Positions 37,952 through 47,290 of a stretch of DNA of 64,000 nucleotides are shown here, in pieces. Source of the DNA: Pedobacter rhodius (GTDB taxonomy: Bacteria > Bacteroidota > Bacteroidia > Sphingobacteriales > Sphingobacteriaceae). The stretch is from contig NZ_JAPWGL010000005.1 in the NCBI RefSeq assembly GCF_027213645.1, positions 186,001 through 250,000 of the forward strand. Reading direction: 5' to 3'. How positions within the stretch are numbered: the stretch's first letter is position 1; each line of letters begins with the position of its first letter. The notes beneath the pieces are model-generated. The model did no database searches. It saw nothing but the letters and a program-made list of their open reading frames with translations, and was not told where the DNA came from. The position numbers and the translations under genes are program-made.

Positions 37952-38234
37952 ACCGAATGATTTTACCCTTAAAGATGCCATCAGCAAAATGCTGGATGTG
38001 TATCGTTTGCGCCGTAAATTCGACGAAACTTCCATATTAGCCATCTGGCCGGAAATTATGGGTACAGCAATCGCAAACAGAACCAAACAAATTTATATAC
38101 ACGATAAAAAACTGTTCATTCGTATAGAATCGTCAGTAATAAAAAACGAACTGGTTATGGTTCGTCAAGGTATTATTCAAAAGCTTAATGCCCATGCAGG
38201 GAGCGAGGTTATTAATGAAATGGTTTTTCTGTAA
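37944..38234 (+). CDS. DUF721 (DciA-like) protein
   Basis: The start is the ATG at 37944 (MRKPNDFTLKDAISKML), which overlaps the recF stop. An extension to 37917 would lie wholly inside recF. The 96 residues match the DUF721 family (W-PEIMGTAIANRTKQIYI, LFIRIESSVIKNELVM). DUF721 includes DciA, the ancestral bacterial replicative-helicase loader. In Bacteroidota a DUF721 gene next to recF is common. The role in helicase loading is inferred from the family. Confidence 0.85.
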   Translation: MRKPNDFTLKDAISKMLDVYRLRRKFDETSILAIWPEIMGTAIANRTKQIYIHDKKLFIRIESSVIKNELVMVRQGIIQKLNAHAGSEVINEMVFL

Positions 38235-38276
38235 CATAAAAAAGGTTAAAGATTTTAGTCTTTAACCTTTTTTATG
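38235..38276. terminator. Bidirectional terminator between recF-DUF721 and the small lipoprotein gene
   Basis: A perfect 18-bp stem (38235-38252 with 38259-38276), A-run on one arm and T-run on the other, serving both converging transcripts. Confidence 0.9.
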
Positions 38277-38295
38277 ATTGATAGAGTATATATTG

Positions 38296-38475
38296 CTACC
38301 CTTTGTTTCCGCCACCGAATACTTTAGCAAGTATCCATATTAACAGTGCCACTACAATAACAATAACAATTACGCCTGTCCAAACGCCGGCTTTAAAAAT
38401 ACCACCTATAAGTTCGCAACTGCTAAGTGTTGTGCATAAAAATGCAATCAGTACTAAAGGGAATGTTCTTTTCAT
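38296..38475 (-). CDS. Small lipoprotein with one transmembrane helix, 59 residues
   Basis: The frame reads MKRTFPLVLIAFLCTTLSSCELIGGIFKAG and then a long hydrophobic helix (VWTGVIVIVIVVALLIW) and a Gly/Lys tail (FGGGNKG). The lipobox Cys is at 20. I recognise this CE-IGGIFKAGVWTG pattern as a widespread, uncharacterised small-protein family of Bacteroidota. Lipid at the N-terminus plus a downstream helix would fix it to membrane at both ends. It lies between two convergent units and is transcribed opposite to recF. Confidence 0.85.
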   Translation of the reverse strand: MKRTFPLVLIAFLCTTLSSCELIGGIFKAGVWTGVIVIVIVVALLIWILAKVFGGGNKG

Positions 38476-38531
38476 GATGTTAATTTTGATATAGCTAACA
38501 CCTGAAAGAGAAAAAATGTTTTATAGTATTA

Positions 38532-39260
38532 TTACTTACCGTTAACTTTTAACAATTCAATTTCGAAAATTAAGGTGCTGTAAGGTGGTATGTCAGGACC
38601 ATAACCACGTTCGCCGTAAGCTAAATTGTAGGGTACAAATAATTTGTATTTTGAACCTGTATTCATCAACTGAACACCTTCTGTCCAGCCTGGTATTACA
38701 CGGTTTAACGGGAAACTAATTGGCTCACCTCTGTCATAAGAACTATCAAATTGCTTTCCATTTAATAAAGTGCCTTTGTAATTTACTAAAACTGAATCTG
38801 TTGCAGCAGTTGGTTTAGCACCGGTTCCGGCAGTTAAAACTTCATATTGTAGTCCGCTTGCAGTTGTTTTTACACCTGCACGTTTCTTATTCTGCTCTAA
38901 AAATGTTTTGCCTTCGGTAATGTTTCCTGTAAATTTGTCTTTGTTAGCGTTCGTTAGCGCCTCATTAATACATTGTTGTGCTTGTTGCTGATTTAAAATA
39001 ACTTTACCGCCAGTAAATGCATCTTTTAGTCCTTTTAGCAACACATCATAATTCATGGTAGACAATCCGGTCGTTTTTAAACTCGCACCAATAGATGAGC
39101 CGAATGCATAACTAACAGAATCTAAGCCGGATTTTAAAACTACAGGCGCCGAAATTGTTTTAGCTGTAGCAGCAGGTTTTTTTGCAACAGGTTTTTTCGT
39201 CTGCGCAAATGATGTAATGGAGATACCTGAAACAAATATCGTTAAGAAAATTTTTTTCAT
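38532..39260 (-). CDS. FKBP-type peptidyl-prolyl isomerase, periplasmic
   Basis: A 242-residue foldase with a signal peptide (MKKIFLTIFVSGISITSFA-Q), a Lys/Pro/Ala linker (TKKPVAKKPAATAKT), a helical dimerisation domain (SYAFGSSIGASLKTTGL) and a C-terminal FKBP domain. The FKBP active-site region includes VNYKGTLLNGKQFDSSYDRG, VIPGWTEGVQLM and YNLAYGERGYGPDIPPYSTLIFEIELL. It resembles FkpA/Mip. It should catalyse proline isomerisation of exported proteins. Confidence 0.93.
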   Translation of the reverse strand: MKKIFLTIFVSGISITSFAQTKKPVAKKPAATAKTISAPVVLKSGLDSVSYAFGSSIGASLKTTGLSTMNYDVLLKGLKDAFTGGKVILNQQQAQQCINEALTNANKDKFTGNITEGKTFLEQNKKRAGVKTTASGLQYEVLTAGTGAKPTAATDSVLVNYKGTLLNGKQFDSSYDRGEPISFPLNRVIPGWTEGVQLMNTGSKYKLFVPYNLAYGERGYGPDIPPYSTLIFEIELLKVNGK

Positions 39261-39346
39261 TTGAATGATTTTGATTGTTGTTAACAGATAACAACTCTTA
39301 ATTATTATTATTTATGGGCCGAAAGATACAAAACTTATAAAACAAT

Positions 39347-39370
39347 AAAACCCCGAATAATCGAGGTTTT
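39347..39370 (-). terminator. Terminator of ndk
   Basis: AAAACCCCGA (39347-39356) pairs with TCGAGGTTTT (39361-39370, one mismatch), 4-base loop, T-rich on the minus strand. Confidence 0.7.
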
Positions 39371-39393
39371 AAATTTATATTTTGAATGAATGC

Positions 39394-39813
39394 TTAGAAA
39401 CGCTCGTCAGCTTTGAAGAAAAAGTTTCCTTCAATCTCGGCATTTTCATCAGAATCTGATCCATGAACTGCATTTGCATCGATAGATTTAGCATATTTCT
39501 GGCGGATAGTGCCTTCTGCGGCTTCAGCAGGATTGGTCGCACCGATTAATTTTCTGAAATCTTCAATGGCATTGTCTTTCTCCAGGATAGCTGCAACAAT
39601 TGGTCCTGATGACATGAAGCCAACTAAATCTTTGTAAAAAGGGCGTTCTGCGTGTACTGCATAAAACTGGCCGGCAGTCTCGTCAGTTAGCTTAGTATAC
39701 TTTAATGCAATGATTTTGAAACCCGCATTAGTAATATCATTTAAGATTGCTCCGATGTGGCCATTAGCAACTGCATCCGGCTTAATCATAGTAAAAGTTC
39801 TGTTAGTGCTCAT
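39394..39813 (-). CDS. ndk: Nucleoside diphosphate kinase
   Basis: The start is placed at ATG 39813 ([15 protein letters not shown]), the usual N-terminus. A five-codon extension upstream is not expected. The 139 residues contain KPDA, the catalytic His in [15 protein letters not shown], and [22 protein letters not shown]. It balances NTP pools with ATP as donor. It is monocistronic with its own terminator. Confidence 0.97.
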   Translation of the reverse strand: MSTNRTFTMIKPDAVANGHIGAILNDITNAGFKIIALKYTKLTDETAGQFYAVHAERPFYKDLVGFMSSGPIVAAILEKDNAIEDFRKLIGATNPAEAAEGTIRQKYAKSIDANAVHGSDSDENAEIEGNFFFKADERF

Positions 39814-40014
39814 TGTACTTAATATCAAATTTTTTGCAAAAATACGTTTTAATTGATGAAATAGAAATGTTTATTATTCTTTAAACTTTTCCGGCCTTTG
39901 ATAAACGTCAGTTTGCTCCTTTAATGTATTATTAATTTTAGCTCCATCAAATTAAAGCGGGATTAATATGAAATTATGATGATTTAAGTTTTATTTAAAA
40001 TAAGTCTAAATAAA

Positions 40015-40045
40015 TTTGGAATTTAAATGACCAATATTACCTTTG
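40015..40045 (+). promoter_or_regulatory. Promoter of the siderophore receptor gene
   Basis: TTTG (40015-40018), 19 bases, then TACCTTTG (40038-40045), a full match to the Bacteroidota promoter consensus. The start codon is 29 bases downstream. Confidence 0.75.
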
Positions 40046-40073
40046 CGGCTGTTTAGAATCAATCCAGATAATC

Positions 40074-42572
40074 ATGACTAAAAAATTTACACACCTTCTT
40101 GGCATTGTGGTCGTACTGCTGTTTGCATCATTAGATCTGATGGCCCAAACAAAAACGGGAAGTATTAACGGCTACATAAAAACCAGCGACGGCAAGCCCG
40201 CCGCTTATGTAAGTGTTGGTTTGAAAAATATGAATAAAACGACTCAAACTGACGAAAGTGGGAGTTTCACAATCAAAAATTTACCCGCAGGTACATATGT
40301 AGTAAAAATCTCTGCTGTTGGTGTTAAAGCCCAGGAAGGGCAAATTTCAATTGCTGAAGGAGCATCAGCTACTTTAGATTTCTCCATTTCAGAATCAGCT
40401 TCACAATTAGATGAAGTATCTGTTAACGGTTATAAAACGCCAAATAAAAAGCCTGTTAATTTGGGTAAAATAGCGATTGCACCAATTGATTTACCACAGG
40501 CAGTTCAGGTTATCGGCAACCAGGTGATTACCGATCAGCAGGCGAACCGTTTAAGCGATGTATTAAAAAATGTTAATGGTGTTGCGTTTGGAGAAAATCG
40601 TGGTTCGGTAAGCGGCGAAACTTTCTTCGCCCGTGGCTACAGCCTTGGTACAAATAATGTTTTTAAAAATGGCGCTCGTGCCACCAGTGGTGGTATGCCT
40701 GAGGTTAGTACTTTAGAATCTATCGAGGTACTAAAGGGAAGTGCTGCACTATTATATGGCGGTGTAACCGGCGGGGCAGTAGTGAATTTGGTAACTAAAA
40801 GACCAAAATTTGAATATGGGGGTGAAGTTTCAATGCGTGGTGGCAGTTATGATATGTATAAGCCAACAGGCGATGTATATGGGCCCATTACAAAGAATTT
40901 AGCTTTTCGTTTAATTGGTAACTATGAAGATGCTGCGAGTTTTAGAAACACAGTTAATTCTAACAGAATATATGTAAATCCATCTTTACTGTATAAAATT
41001 AATGAGAAAACCGACATTTTGCTACAAGGTGATTATTTAAAAAGCGACATGACGCCGGATTTTGGTATCGGTACCGTAAACAATCAGATTATTGATATTG
41101 GTCGCAGCGCATTTGTAAATGCGCCCTGGGCATACAACAATACAAATACAGTTACTTCCCAGTTAAATGTAAATCATAAATTTAACGATAACTGGAAACT
41201 GAATGTTCTGGCAAATCTTCAATCTTATAACCGTAATTACTTTAGTGCAGAGCGACCGTTTGCTGACCAGCTTGCGGCTACTGCACTTCCGTATGGGATT
41301 GCGCAACGTAATGTTACCCGCTCAAAAACAAAAGAATTTACCTACAACCAGCAGATTAATTTAAACGGTTCCTTCAAAACAGGAAATGTAACCCATACCT
41401 TGTTAGTCGGTGCGGATGCAGACCAGTCCAGAACAACCAGTGGTGGCTTCGTTTTTAATAATAATTTAACTGCTTTTAATTATGGTAACGTTAACCTGCT
41501 CGACCCCACAACTTATTATGGATCAGGGATAGAGCCGATTGCTACTATGACTACTCAAACCTTTGCGCCACTTTATCGCATGGGTACTTTTGTTCAGGAT
41601 TTGGTTTCTATTACCGAAAAATTCAAAATACTTGCAGGTATTCGTTATACTTTTCAAAAAACACCCAGAACAGTTTCTACAAATTTAGTGACCGGTGTGC
41701 AAACGTTAAGCGTAAACAGTTTAGATAAATCGAAAACAGAAAATGCATTTTCTCCAAAATTTGGATTGATTTACCAGCCTTTAAAAACAACTTCATTATA
41801 TGTTAGTTACGCAAACAATTTTATTCAAAATACCGGTACGGATATTAACCTGGCGCCACTTGATCCATCGACTGTAGATCAATATGAAGCCGGCATTAAA
41901 AACGACTTATTTAAAGGCAGGTTATCTGCTAATTTAACGGTGTACAGAATTGCAAATAACAAATTCGCACAACAGGCACTGTTAAATGCACAGGGCGCGC
42001 CAAATGGGGATGCAAATATTAAAGAACTTAATGGGAAAACGCTGAGCGACGGGCTTGAACTTGACATTACAGGGACTATCGTAAAAGGATTAAATTTCAT
42101 TGCTGGTTATAGTTATAACTTTATCCGTTACACGGAAACCCGCGATAAAACAGTTTACACCGTTCCAAATCCTACAACCGCCAACCCAAATGCAACCAGA
42201 ACCGTAACGCTTGGCGGGGTAGTTGAAGGCCAGAGACTGGTGGGATCTACTAAAAATACGGCAAACGGTACATTATTTTATACTTTTCAGGAAGGCGGCA
42301 TAAAAGGCTTAAAGCTGGGCGCATCAGCATATTACACAGGCGCCCGTAATGGCGGCTACAATGACACCAAAATTCAAAATTATAGCCGATTAATTCCTTT
42401 AAGTGCTTTTACAACGTTTGATTTTTCAGCAGGATATAACTGGAAAAAGATTTCACTATTGGCAAAAGTTGCAAACATTACCAATGAACTTAATTATTTT
42501 GTTCATGAAAACTATAGTGTTAACCCAATTCCGCCCCGCCAGTTTGTTACCACGTTATCTTATAGATTTTAG
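40074..42572 (+). CDS. TonB-dependent siderophore receptor
   Basis: The 832-residue outer-membrane receptor has a signal peptide (MTKKFTHLLGIVVVLLFASLDLMA-Q), a carboxypeptidase-regulatory-like domain (residues ~28-110, GSINGYIKTSDGKPAAYVS), a TonB-box-like LDEVSVNGY, and a plug starting DLPQAVQVIGNQVI that is characteristic of siderophore receptors. The barrel ends in FVTTLSYRF. It has no SusD partner. No Fur-box-like palindrome was recognised near its promoter, and the iron chelate cannot be named. Confidence 0.92.
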   Translation: MTKKFTHLLGIVVVLLFASLDLMAQTKTGSINGYIKTSDGKPAAYVSVGLKNMNKTTQTDESGSFTIKNLPAGTYVVKISAVGVKAQEGQISIAEGASATLDFSISESASQLDEVSVNGYKTPNKKPVNLGKIAIAPIDLPQAVQVIGNQVITDQQANRLSDVLKNVNGVAFGENRGSVSGETFFARGYSLGTNNVFKNGARATSGGMPEVSTLESIEVLKGSAALLYGGVTGGAVVNLVTKRPKFEYGGEVSMRGGSYDMYKPTGDVYGPITKNLAFRLIGNYEDAASFRNTVNSNRIYVNPSLLYKINEKTDILLQGDYLKSDMTPDFGIGTVNNQIIDIGRSAFVNAPWAYNNTNTVTSQLNVNHKFNDNWKLNVLANLQSYNRNYFSAERPFADQLAATALPYGIAQRNVTRSKTKEFTYNQQINLNGSFKTGNVTHTLLVGADADQSRTTSGGFVFNNNLTAFNYGNVNLLDPTTYYGSGIEPIATMTTQTFAPLYRMGTFVQDLVSITEKFKILAGIRYTFQKTPRTVSTNLVTGVQTLSVNSLDKSKTENAFSPKFGLIYQPLKTTSLYVSYANNFIQNTGTDINLAPLDPSTVDQYEAGIKNDLFKGRLSANLTVYRIANNKFAQQALLNAQGAPNGDANIKELNGKTLSDGLELDITGTIVKGLNFIAGYSYNFIRYTETRDKTVYTVPNPTTANPNATRTVTLGGVVEGQRLVGSTKNTANGTLFYTFQEGGIKGLKLGASAYYTGARNGGYNDTKIQNYSRLIPLSAFTTFDFSAGYNWKKISLLAKVANITNELNYFVHENYSVNPIPPRQFVTTLSYRF

Positions 42573-42592
42573 TAAATGCTTTTAGCTAATAT

Positions 42593-42637
42593 AAAACGGG
42601 TTAATCCTTCTATCGGATTAACCCGTTTTGTTTTTTG
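42593..42637 (+). terminator. Terminator after the siderophore receptor
   Basis: A 15-bp stem AAAACGGGTTAATCC (42593-42607) pairs with its complement ending at 42629, followed by T-run. Confidence 0.85.
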
Positions 42638-42731
42638 GATGAAACAAACAAACTTTTACCTGCTTATTATTAAAGCATTAAATAAGCACACAACTAATGC
42701 TAAATTTACTTAGCTTTGCAGCGCAAAAATT

Positions 42732-43742
42732 ATGCTTACATTAACAGAATTAAAATCCTTACTGGCTACGCCACAGAAAATTGTCATCACCACGCATCAT
42801 AAACCTGATGGCGATGCAATGGGCTCATCTTTAGGTTTATATGGCTATTTAATTCAAAAAGGACATCATGTAAAAGTGATAACCCCAACCGATTATCCTG
42901 TTTTTTTACATTGGATGCCCAACAATTCCGATGTGATAATTTTCACAGAGCAGCAGGAAAAATCTGCTAAATTAGTTGATGAGGCCGCAATAATTTTCTG
43001 TTTGGATTTTAATACCTTAAGCAGGATTAACGAACTGGGCGAACTGGTCAGAACGGCTTCTGCAAAGAAGGTTATGATTGACCACCATCTCGAGCCGGAA
43101 GATTTTGATGATTATCGCAACTGGGATATTAATGCATGCGCTGCCGCCCAATTGGTTTACGATTTCATTGTTAACCAAATGGAAGACGAGAAAGGTATAA
43201 ATAAAGATGTGGCAACCTGTCTTTATACTGGTATTATGACCGATTCTGCGTCATTTCGTTTTCCTTTAGCAACCTCAAATGTGTATCGAATTGCTGCAAA
43301 TCTTATTGATTTAGGCGCTGAACACTGGAAAATACATCAATTGGTTTATGATAATGCAAGTGAAGATCGTTTGCGTTTTCTTGGTTATTGCTTATCAAAC
43401 AAGTTGGAAGTTTTTCACGAATTTAATACGGCAATTATTACCGTTACAAAGGAAGAACTTGCTAAATACCACAGTGCAACCGGCGATACGGAAGGCGTTG
43501 TAAATTATGCTTTATCTATAAATGGAATTCGTCTGGCAGCCTTAATAGTTGAAAGAACTGATAAAGTTAAATTATCTTTACGTTCTACGGGTGATTTCCC
43601 TGCAAATGAAATCTGTAAAAAATATTTCAATGGCGGCGGACATAGAAATGCCGCGGGCGGTGCCTCAGAGAAAACATTAACTGAGGTTATTGAAGAATTC
43701 AAATCAATATTACCGGAATATAAAAGTCAGTTAATCGTATAA
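42732..43742 (+). CDS. nrnA: DHH/DHHA1 phosphoesterase, NrnA-like
   Basis: A 336-residue enzyme of the oligoribonuclease/PAP phosphatase type. The metal motifs are HHKPDGDAMGSSLGL (HxDxDxxGS-like), FCLDFNTLSRI, MIDHHLEPEDF (DHH) and TDSASFRF. The DHHA1 domain ends in GGGHRNAAGG. It should degrade short RNA oligonucleotides and 3'-phosphoadenosine 5'-phosphate. TAGCTTTG at 42711-42718 fits a -7 element 13 bases before the start. An FKBP lipoprotein gene follows 98 bases later. Confidence 0.9.
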   Translation: MLTLTELKSLLATPQKIVITTHHKPDGDAMGSSLGLYGYLIQKGHHVKVITPTDYPVFLHWMPNNSDVIIFTEQQEKSAKLVDEAAIIFCLDFNTLSRINELGELVRTASAKKVMIDHHLEPEDFDDYRNWDINACAAAQLVYDFIVNQMEDEKGINKDVATCLYTGIMTDSASFRFPLATSNVYRIAANLIDLGAEHWKIHQLVYDNASEDRLRFLGYCLSNKLEVFHEFNTAIITVTKEELAKYHSATGDTEGVVNYALSINGIRLAALIVERTDKVKLSLRSTGDFPANEICKKYFNGGGHRNAAGGASEKTLTEVIEEFKSILPEYKSQLIV

Positions 43743-43840
43743 AATTAAATAAACGGGTTAAACCTGATAACAAAAAAATCAATCAAATAAATAATGAAAC
43801 CTGCGAAGCAGGCTTCATAACAAAGAAAAATCAATAAATA

Positions 43841-44836
43841 ATGAAAAAAGGAATAATTATTCTGTTTGCAGCAACATTAGGTTTAGCTGCTTGTAACAAT
43901 TACAAAAAAGGTGAAGGAGATTTGCAATACAAAATCTTAAAGGATGAAGGTAAAGAAAAAATCAAAGAAGGTGATTTTGTAAAATTAAATGGTATTCAAA
44001 CGGTAGAAGGTACTACAAATGCGGATTCGACTTTAGTTAATACGTATGACAACGAACGTCCTGCTTTTTTTCCGATCAGCAAATCGATGTTTAAAGGCGA
44101 TTTAGTTGCAGCTTTGAAAATGTTAGGTGAAGGCGATAGTGCATCTTTTAAATTGAACTTAGATTCAATGGCTAAATATTCTGGTCAGCCGAAACCAGCG
44201 GGTTTAAAAAGTAACTATGCTACTTTCACTGTAAAAATCGAAAAAGTATTACACAAAGCAGCTAATGAGGCAGATTCTACTTTCGAAACAAAGAAAAGAA
44301 CTTTCTTCGAAACAGAATATAAAGCGTTAATTGCAAAAAACAAAGCAAATGAAGCTGCAAAAATCAAAAAATACATTGATGATAATAAATTAGAAGTTAA
44401 ATCTACGGCTTCTGGTTTACAATATGTTATCGAAAAACCAGGTAATGCTGAAAGAGCTGCTTTAACGGATACGGTAATGGTTGACTATACCGGTCAGTTC
44501 ACCAATAAAAAAGGTAATGGCAAAATCAATGTTTTTGATACATCAAACGAGAAGATCGCTAAAGAAGCGGGTATTCACTCGCCAATGGCTCAGTACACTG
44601 CCCGCCCGTTAGTTTTAAATCAGCTGGCTCCGGGTTTCATAGAAGGTGTTCAGTTAATTGGTGTTGGTGGTAAAATTAAAATCATCATTCCGTCCAAATT
44701 AGGTTATGGCGAAAATGGTGGTGGTCCAATCAACCCTTTTACGCCTTTGGTTTTTGATATCGAAATTAAATCAATTAAAAAAGGAAGTGCAGCACCAGTT
44801 GCTGCTCAGCCAATGCCGACAACTCCGGCTCAATAA
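43841..44836 (+). CDS. FKBP-type peptidyl-prolyl isomerase lipoprotein with two FKBP-like domains
   Basis: This 331-residue protein has a lipoprotein signal (GLAACNNYKKGEG, Cys at about 18). An N-terminal FKBP-like domain spans residues 25-140 (GDFVKLNGIQTVEG, MLGEGDSASFKLNLDSM) and the C-terminal one spans 190-315 (MVDYTGQFTNKKGNG, APGFIEGVQLIGVGGKIKIIIPSKLGYGENGGGP). The C-terminal domain keeps the aromatic residues for catalysis; the N-terminal one looks divergent. A Pro/Ala tail ends it. It probably folds outer-membrane or periplasmic proteins. Confidence 0.9.
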   Translation: MKKGIIILFAATLGLAACNNYKKGEGDLQYKILKDEGKEKIKEGDFVKLNGIQTVEGTTNADSTLVNTYDNERPAFFPISKSMFKGDLVAALKMLGEGDSASFKLNLDSMAKYSGQPKPAGLKSNYATFTVKIEKVLHKAANEADSTFETKKRTFFETEYKALIAKNKANEAAKIKKYIDDNKLEVKSTASGLQYVIEKPGNAERAALTDTVMVDYTGQFTNKKGNGKINVFDTSNEKIAKEAGIHSPMAQYTARPLVLNQLAPGFIEGVQLIGVGGKIKIIIPSKLGYGENGGGPINPFTPLVFDIEIKSIKKGSAAPVAAQPMPTTPAQ

Positions 44837-44854
44837 CAAAAAAATAAAAATTAT

Positions 44855-44890
44855 AAAGCCCCGGAACTTAAAATCCGGGGCTTTGTTATT
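44855..44890 (+). terminator. Terminator after the FKBP lipoprotein
   Basis: A perfect 11-bp stem AAAGCCCCGGA (44855-44865) pairs with 44874-44884, followed by TTTG-T-rich sequence. Confidence 0.85.
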
Positions 44891-44933
44891 TAAATCTAAT
44901 TTATATTTAGGTGTTCCTCTTTGTTTCTTGCTC

Positions 44934-44963
44934 TTTGTTCCTTACTCTTTATCCTTAACTTTG
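44934..44963 (+). promoter_or_regulatory. Promoter of tatD
   Basis: TTTG (44934-44937), 18 bases, then TAACTTTG (44956-44963), close to consensus. The ATG follows only five bases later, so the transcript has almost no leader. Confidence 0.65.
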
Positions 44964-44967
44964 CCTT

Positions 44968-45735
44968 ATGATTTTTACCGATACGCATACCCATTTATAT
45001 TACGAGCAGGATGCAGAAAAACAAGCCTTGCTGATGGAGCGTTGCCTTGAAAATGGTGTTAACCGTTTGTTCTTGCCAAATGTTGATGTGGCTTCAATTG
45101 CTAGGATTGATGACCTGGTAAATAAATATCCGCAAAATTGTTTCGCGATGGCAGGCTTGCATCCTTGTGATGTGAAAGAGGGTTACCAGGAACAACTTGA
45201 TATTATTTACGAAACAATTTCCGGCAGAAAAATATATGCAATCGGCGAAATCGGTATCGATTTATATTGGGATAAAACAACTCTAAGTATTCAGCAAGAT
45301 GCCTTTCACAAACAAATCAGCTGGGCAAAGGATTTAGGTTTGCCTATCGTTATTCATTGCCGTGAAGCTTTTGATGAGGTTTTTGAAGTTTTAGAAAGTG
45401 AGCGTGATGAAAAATTACGGGGGATTTTTCATTGTTTTACAGGCAATGTAGAACAGGCGAAACAAGCCATTGATTTAAATTTCTACTTAGGTATTGGCGG
45501 TGTGGTAACTTACAAAAAAGCCGGATTGGACATGGTGCTTTCTGAAATTCCGTTAGAAAATCTCGTGTTGGAGACTGATTCACCTTACCTTGCTCCGGTT
45601 CCTTTTCGGGGAAAACCAAATGAAAGCAGTTATCTCATTTATGTTGCTCAAAAACTAGCGGATATTTACAGTGTTTCCGTTGAAGAAATTGCGACCGTTA
45701 CGACAGAAAATTCTAAGAAAGTTTTTGGTATTTAG
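44968..45735 (+). CDS. tatD: TatD-family metal-dependent deoxyribonuclease
   Basis: The 255-residue TIM-barrel hydrolase has the TatD metal ligands in FTDTHTHLYY (HxH), AIGEIGIDLYW (Glu), PIVIHCREA (His), GIFHCFTG (His) and LETDSPYL (Asp). TatD enzymes are 3'-5' exonucleases acting in DNA repair and quality control. The gene starts almost at its promoter. Nothing odd is seen in length or motifs. Confidence 0.93.
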   Translation: MIFTDTHTHLYYEQDAEKQALLMERCLENGVNRLFLPNVDVASIARIDDLVNKYPQNCFAMAGLHPCDVKEGYQEQLDIIYETISGRKIYAIGEIGIDLYWDKTTLSIQQDAFHKQISWAKDLGLPIVIHCREAFDEVFEVLESERDEKLRGIFHCFTGNVEQAKQAIDLNFYLGIGGVVTYKKAGLDMVLSEIPLENLVLETDSPYLAPVPFRGKPNESSYLIYVAQKLADIYSVSVEEIATVTTENSKKVFGI

Positions 45736-46136
45736 TGTAATTAGTTTTATATCCCGCTGCCTGCACAGATTTATTCTGCCACAATTATTTTCCTCTGCGG
45801 GAGTTCTTTATCAATTTGACAAGTATTTTTATTTAGCAGAAATCTGATTTAAGTTATTCGCAACAGGATGACTTATTCATATAATATGTTCGTATTTTTT
45901 CTCAATCAACTAACCCAGGGTATATTATTGTCAACATCTATTCTTCAAGACCAAATAATTAATTTAATAACCGTATTTTTAACGTGTATTGTTATTTTGC
46001 AGTAAAACGGGATTATTGATTGTTATTTTAATAAAATAAGCATCGTATATTGCTGAATGATTGCGAATATGAAAATCTTGTTAAAGCATTTATATTTTTT
46101 TCCTTTCTTTGCGCTGAGCAACCTTTACCAAACCAG
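45736..46136. other. 400-bp intergenic region before ansA
   Basis: No supported gene. A 45-codon hydrophobic frame (45868-46005, MTYSYNMFVFFLNQL) is open but has no family resemblance and no clear start signal. The last 40 bases (TTTCTTTGCGC) may hold a weak -7 element for ansA. Confidence 0.4.
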
Positions 46137-47153
46137 ATGAATAAAATCCTTGTAATTTATACCGGCGGTACAATCGGTATGATAAATGACCCGGATAACG
46201 GGATGTTAGTTCCCTTTAATTTCGAACAGATAAAAGAAAACGTTCCCGAGTTAAGTCGCTTAAATTATCACCTGGATGTTCATTCCTTCAATCCGGTTTT
46301 GGATTCATCAAATATGGATCCTGAAATCTGGAAAACCCTGGCACAGCTTATTTACACGAATTACGATTTGTATGATGGCTTTGTGATTTTACATGGTTCA
46401 GATACAATGGCTTTTACGGCTTCGGCGTTAAGCTTTATGTTAGAGAACTTAGGTAAGCCGGTTGTTTTAACAGGTTCCCAGTTGCCTATCGGAGAAATCA
46501 GGACGGATGCAAAGGAAAACTTAATTACGGCACTTGAAATTGCTGCAACCAAAGAAAACGGTAAAGCATTGGTTCCTGAAGTTTGCATCTATTTCGATGC
46601 CCAGCTATTCAGAGGCAATCGTTCTATAAAATATAACATTGAAAAATTTGAAGCTTTTCGCTCGCCAAATTATTCAATTCTGGCAGAAGCAGGCGTGCAT
46701 TTGCAATTTCATGAAAACTATATATTAAAAGCCCCTGAAGCGCCTTTAATTTTGCGTACCAATTTCAATTCAAATATCGGAGTGTTAAAATTATATCCCG
46801 GTATTACGCCACAGGCAGTTCAGGCCATTACCGATTCTAAAGTCGACGCAATTATTTTGGAAACCTTTGGCTCCGGTAACACCACAACGGCTCAGTGGTT
46901 TTTAGATGCGCTGCAAAATGCTTTAGGCAATGGTAAAATCATCATTGATATCTCGCAGTGCAAAAAAGGCTCTGTACAATTAGGCAGGTATGAAACCAGC
47001 CGCGAATTACAACAAATGGGTATTTTAAGTGGCTTCGATTTAACCTTTGAAGCAACGGTAACTAAACTAATGTTCGTTATGGGCTTAGGTTTGCCGGTTG
47101 AGGAAAGCAAAAAGCTTATGGAACAATCTTTACGCGGCGAACTAACGAATTAA
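46137..47153 (+). CDS. ansA: Type I asparaginase, cytoplasmic
   Basis: The 338-residue enzyme hydrolyses asparagine to aspartate. I place the start at MNKILVIYTGGTIGM (46137); an upstream extension to 46050 is hydrophobic but not a recognisable part of the family. The first catalytic Thr is in YTGGTIG, and the second motif is VILHGSDTMAFTASAL. GSQLPIGEIRTDAKEN follows. No signal peptide is present, consistent with the low-affinity cytoplasmic type. Confidence 0.94.
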   Translation: MNKILVIYTGGTIGMINDPDNGMLVPFNFEQIKENVPELSRLNYHLDVHSFNPVLDSSNMDPEIWKTLAQLIYTNYDLYDGFVILHGSDTMAFTASALSFMLENLGKPVVLTGSQLPIGEIRTDAKENLITALEIAATKENGKALVPEVCIYFDAQLFRGNRSIKYNIEKFEAFRSPNYSILAEAGVHLQFHENYILKAPEAPLILRTNFNSNIGVLKLYPGITPQAVQAITDSKVDAIILETFGSGNTTTAQWFLDALQNALGNGKIIIDISQCKKGSVQLGRYETSRELQQMGILSGFDLTFEATVTKLMFVMGLGLPVEESKKLMEQSLRGELTN

Positions 47154-47290
47154 AGTAAAAGTTGTGCAATTATGACGTAAGTCATTCCTCATACGAGTAT
47201 TTAGCCCTATTTTTGTTTATAAGGTTAAAGTAATAGTTAAAGGCAGTAGTTTGTCTTTATACTGGATAATCAATTCTTGATACTTACAAC

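Noticed and set aside
45868-46005. 45-codon hydrophobic frame before ansA
   Set aside because: Composition is explained by T-rich DNA, and no conserved motif or clear start is seen.
46050-46136. 29-codon upstream extension of asparaginase that could pass as a signal peptide
   Set aside because: The family starts at MNKILVIYTGG, and the extension is not followed by a cleavage site.
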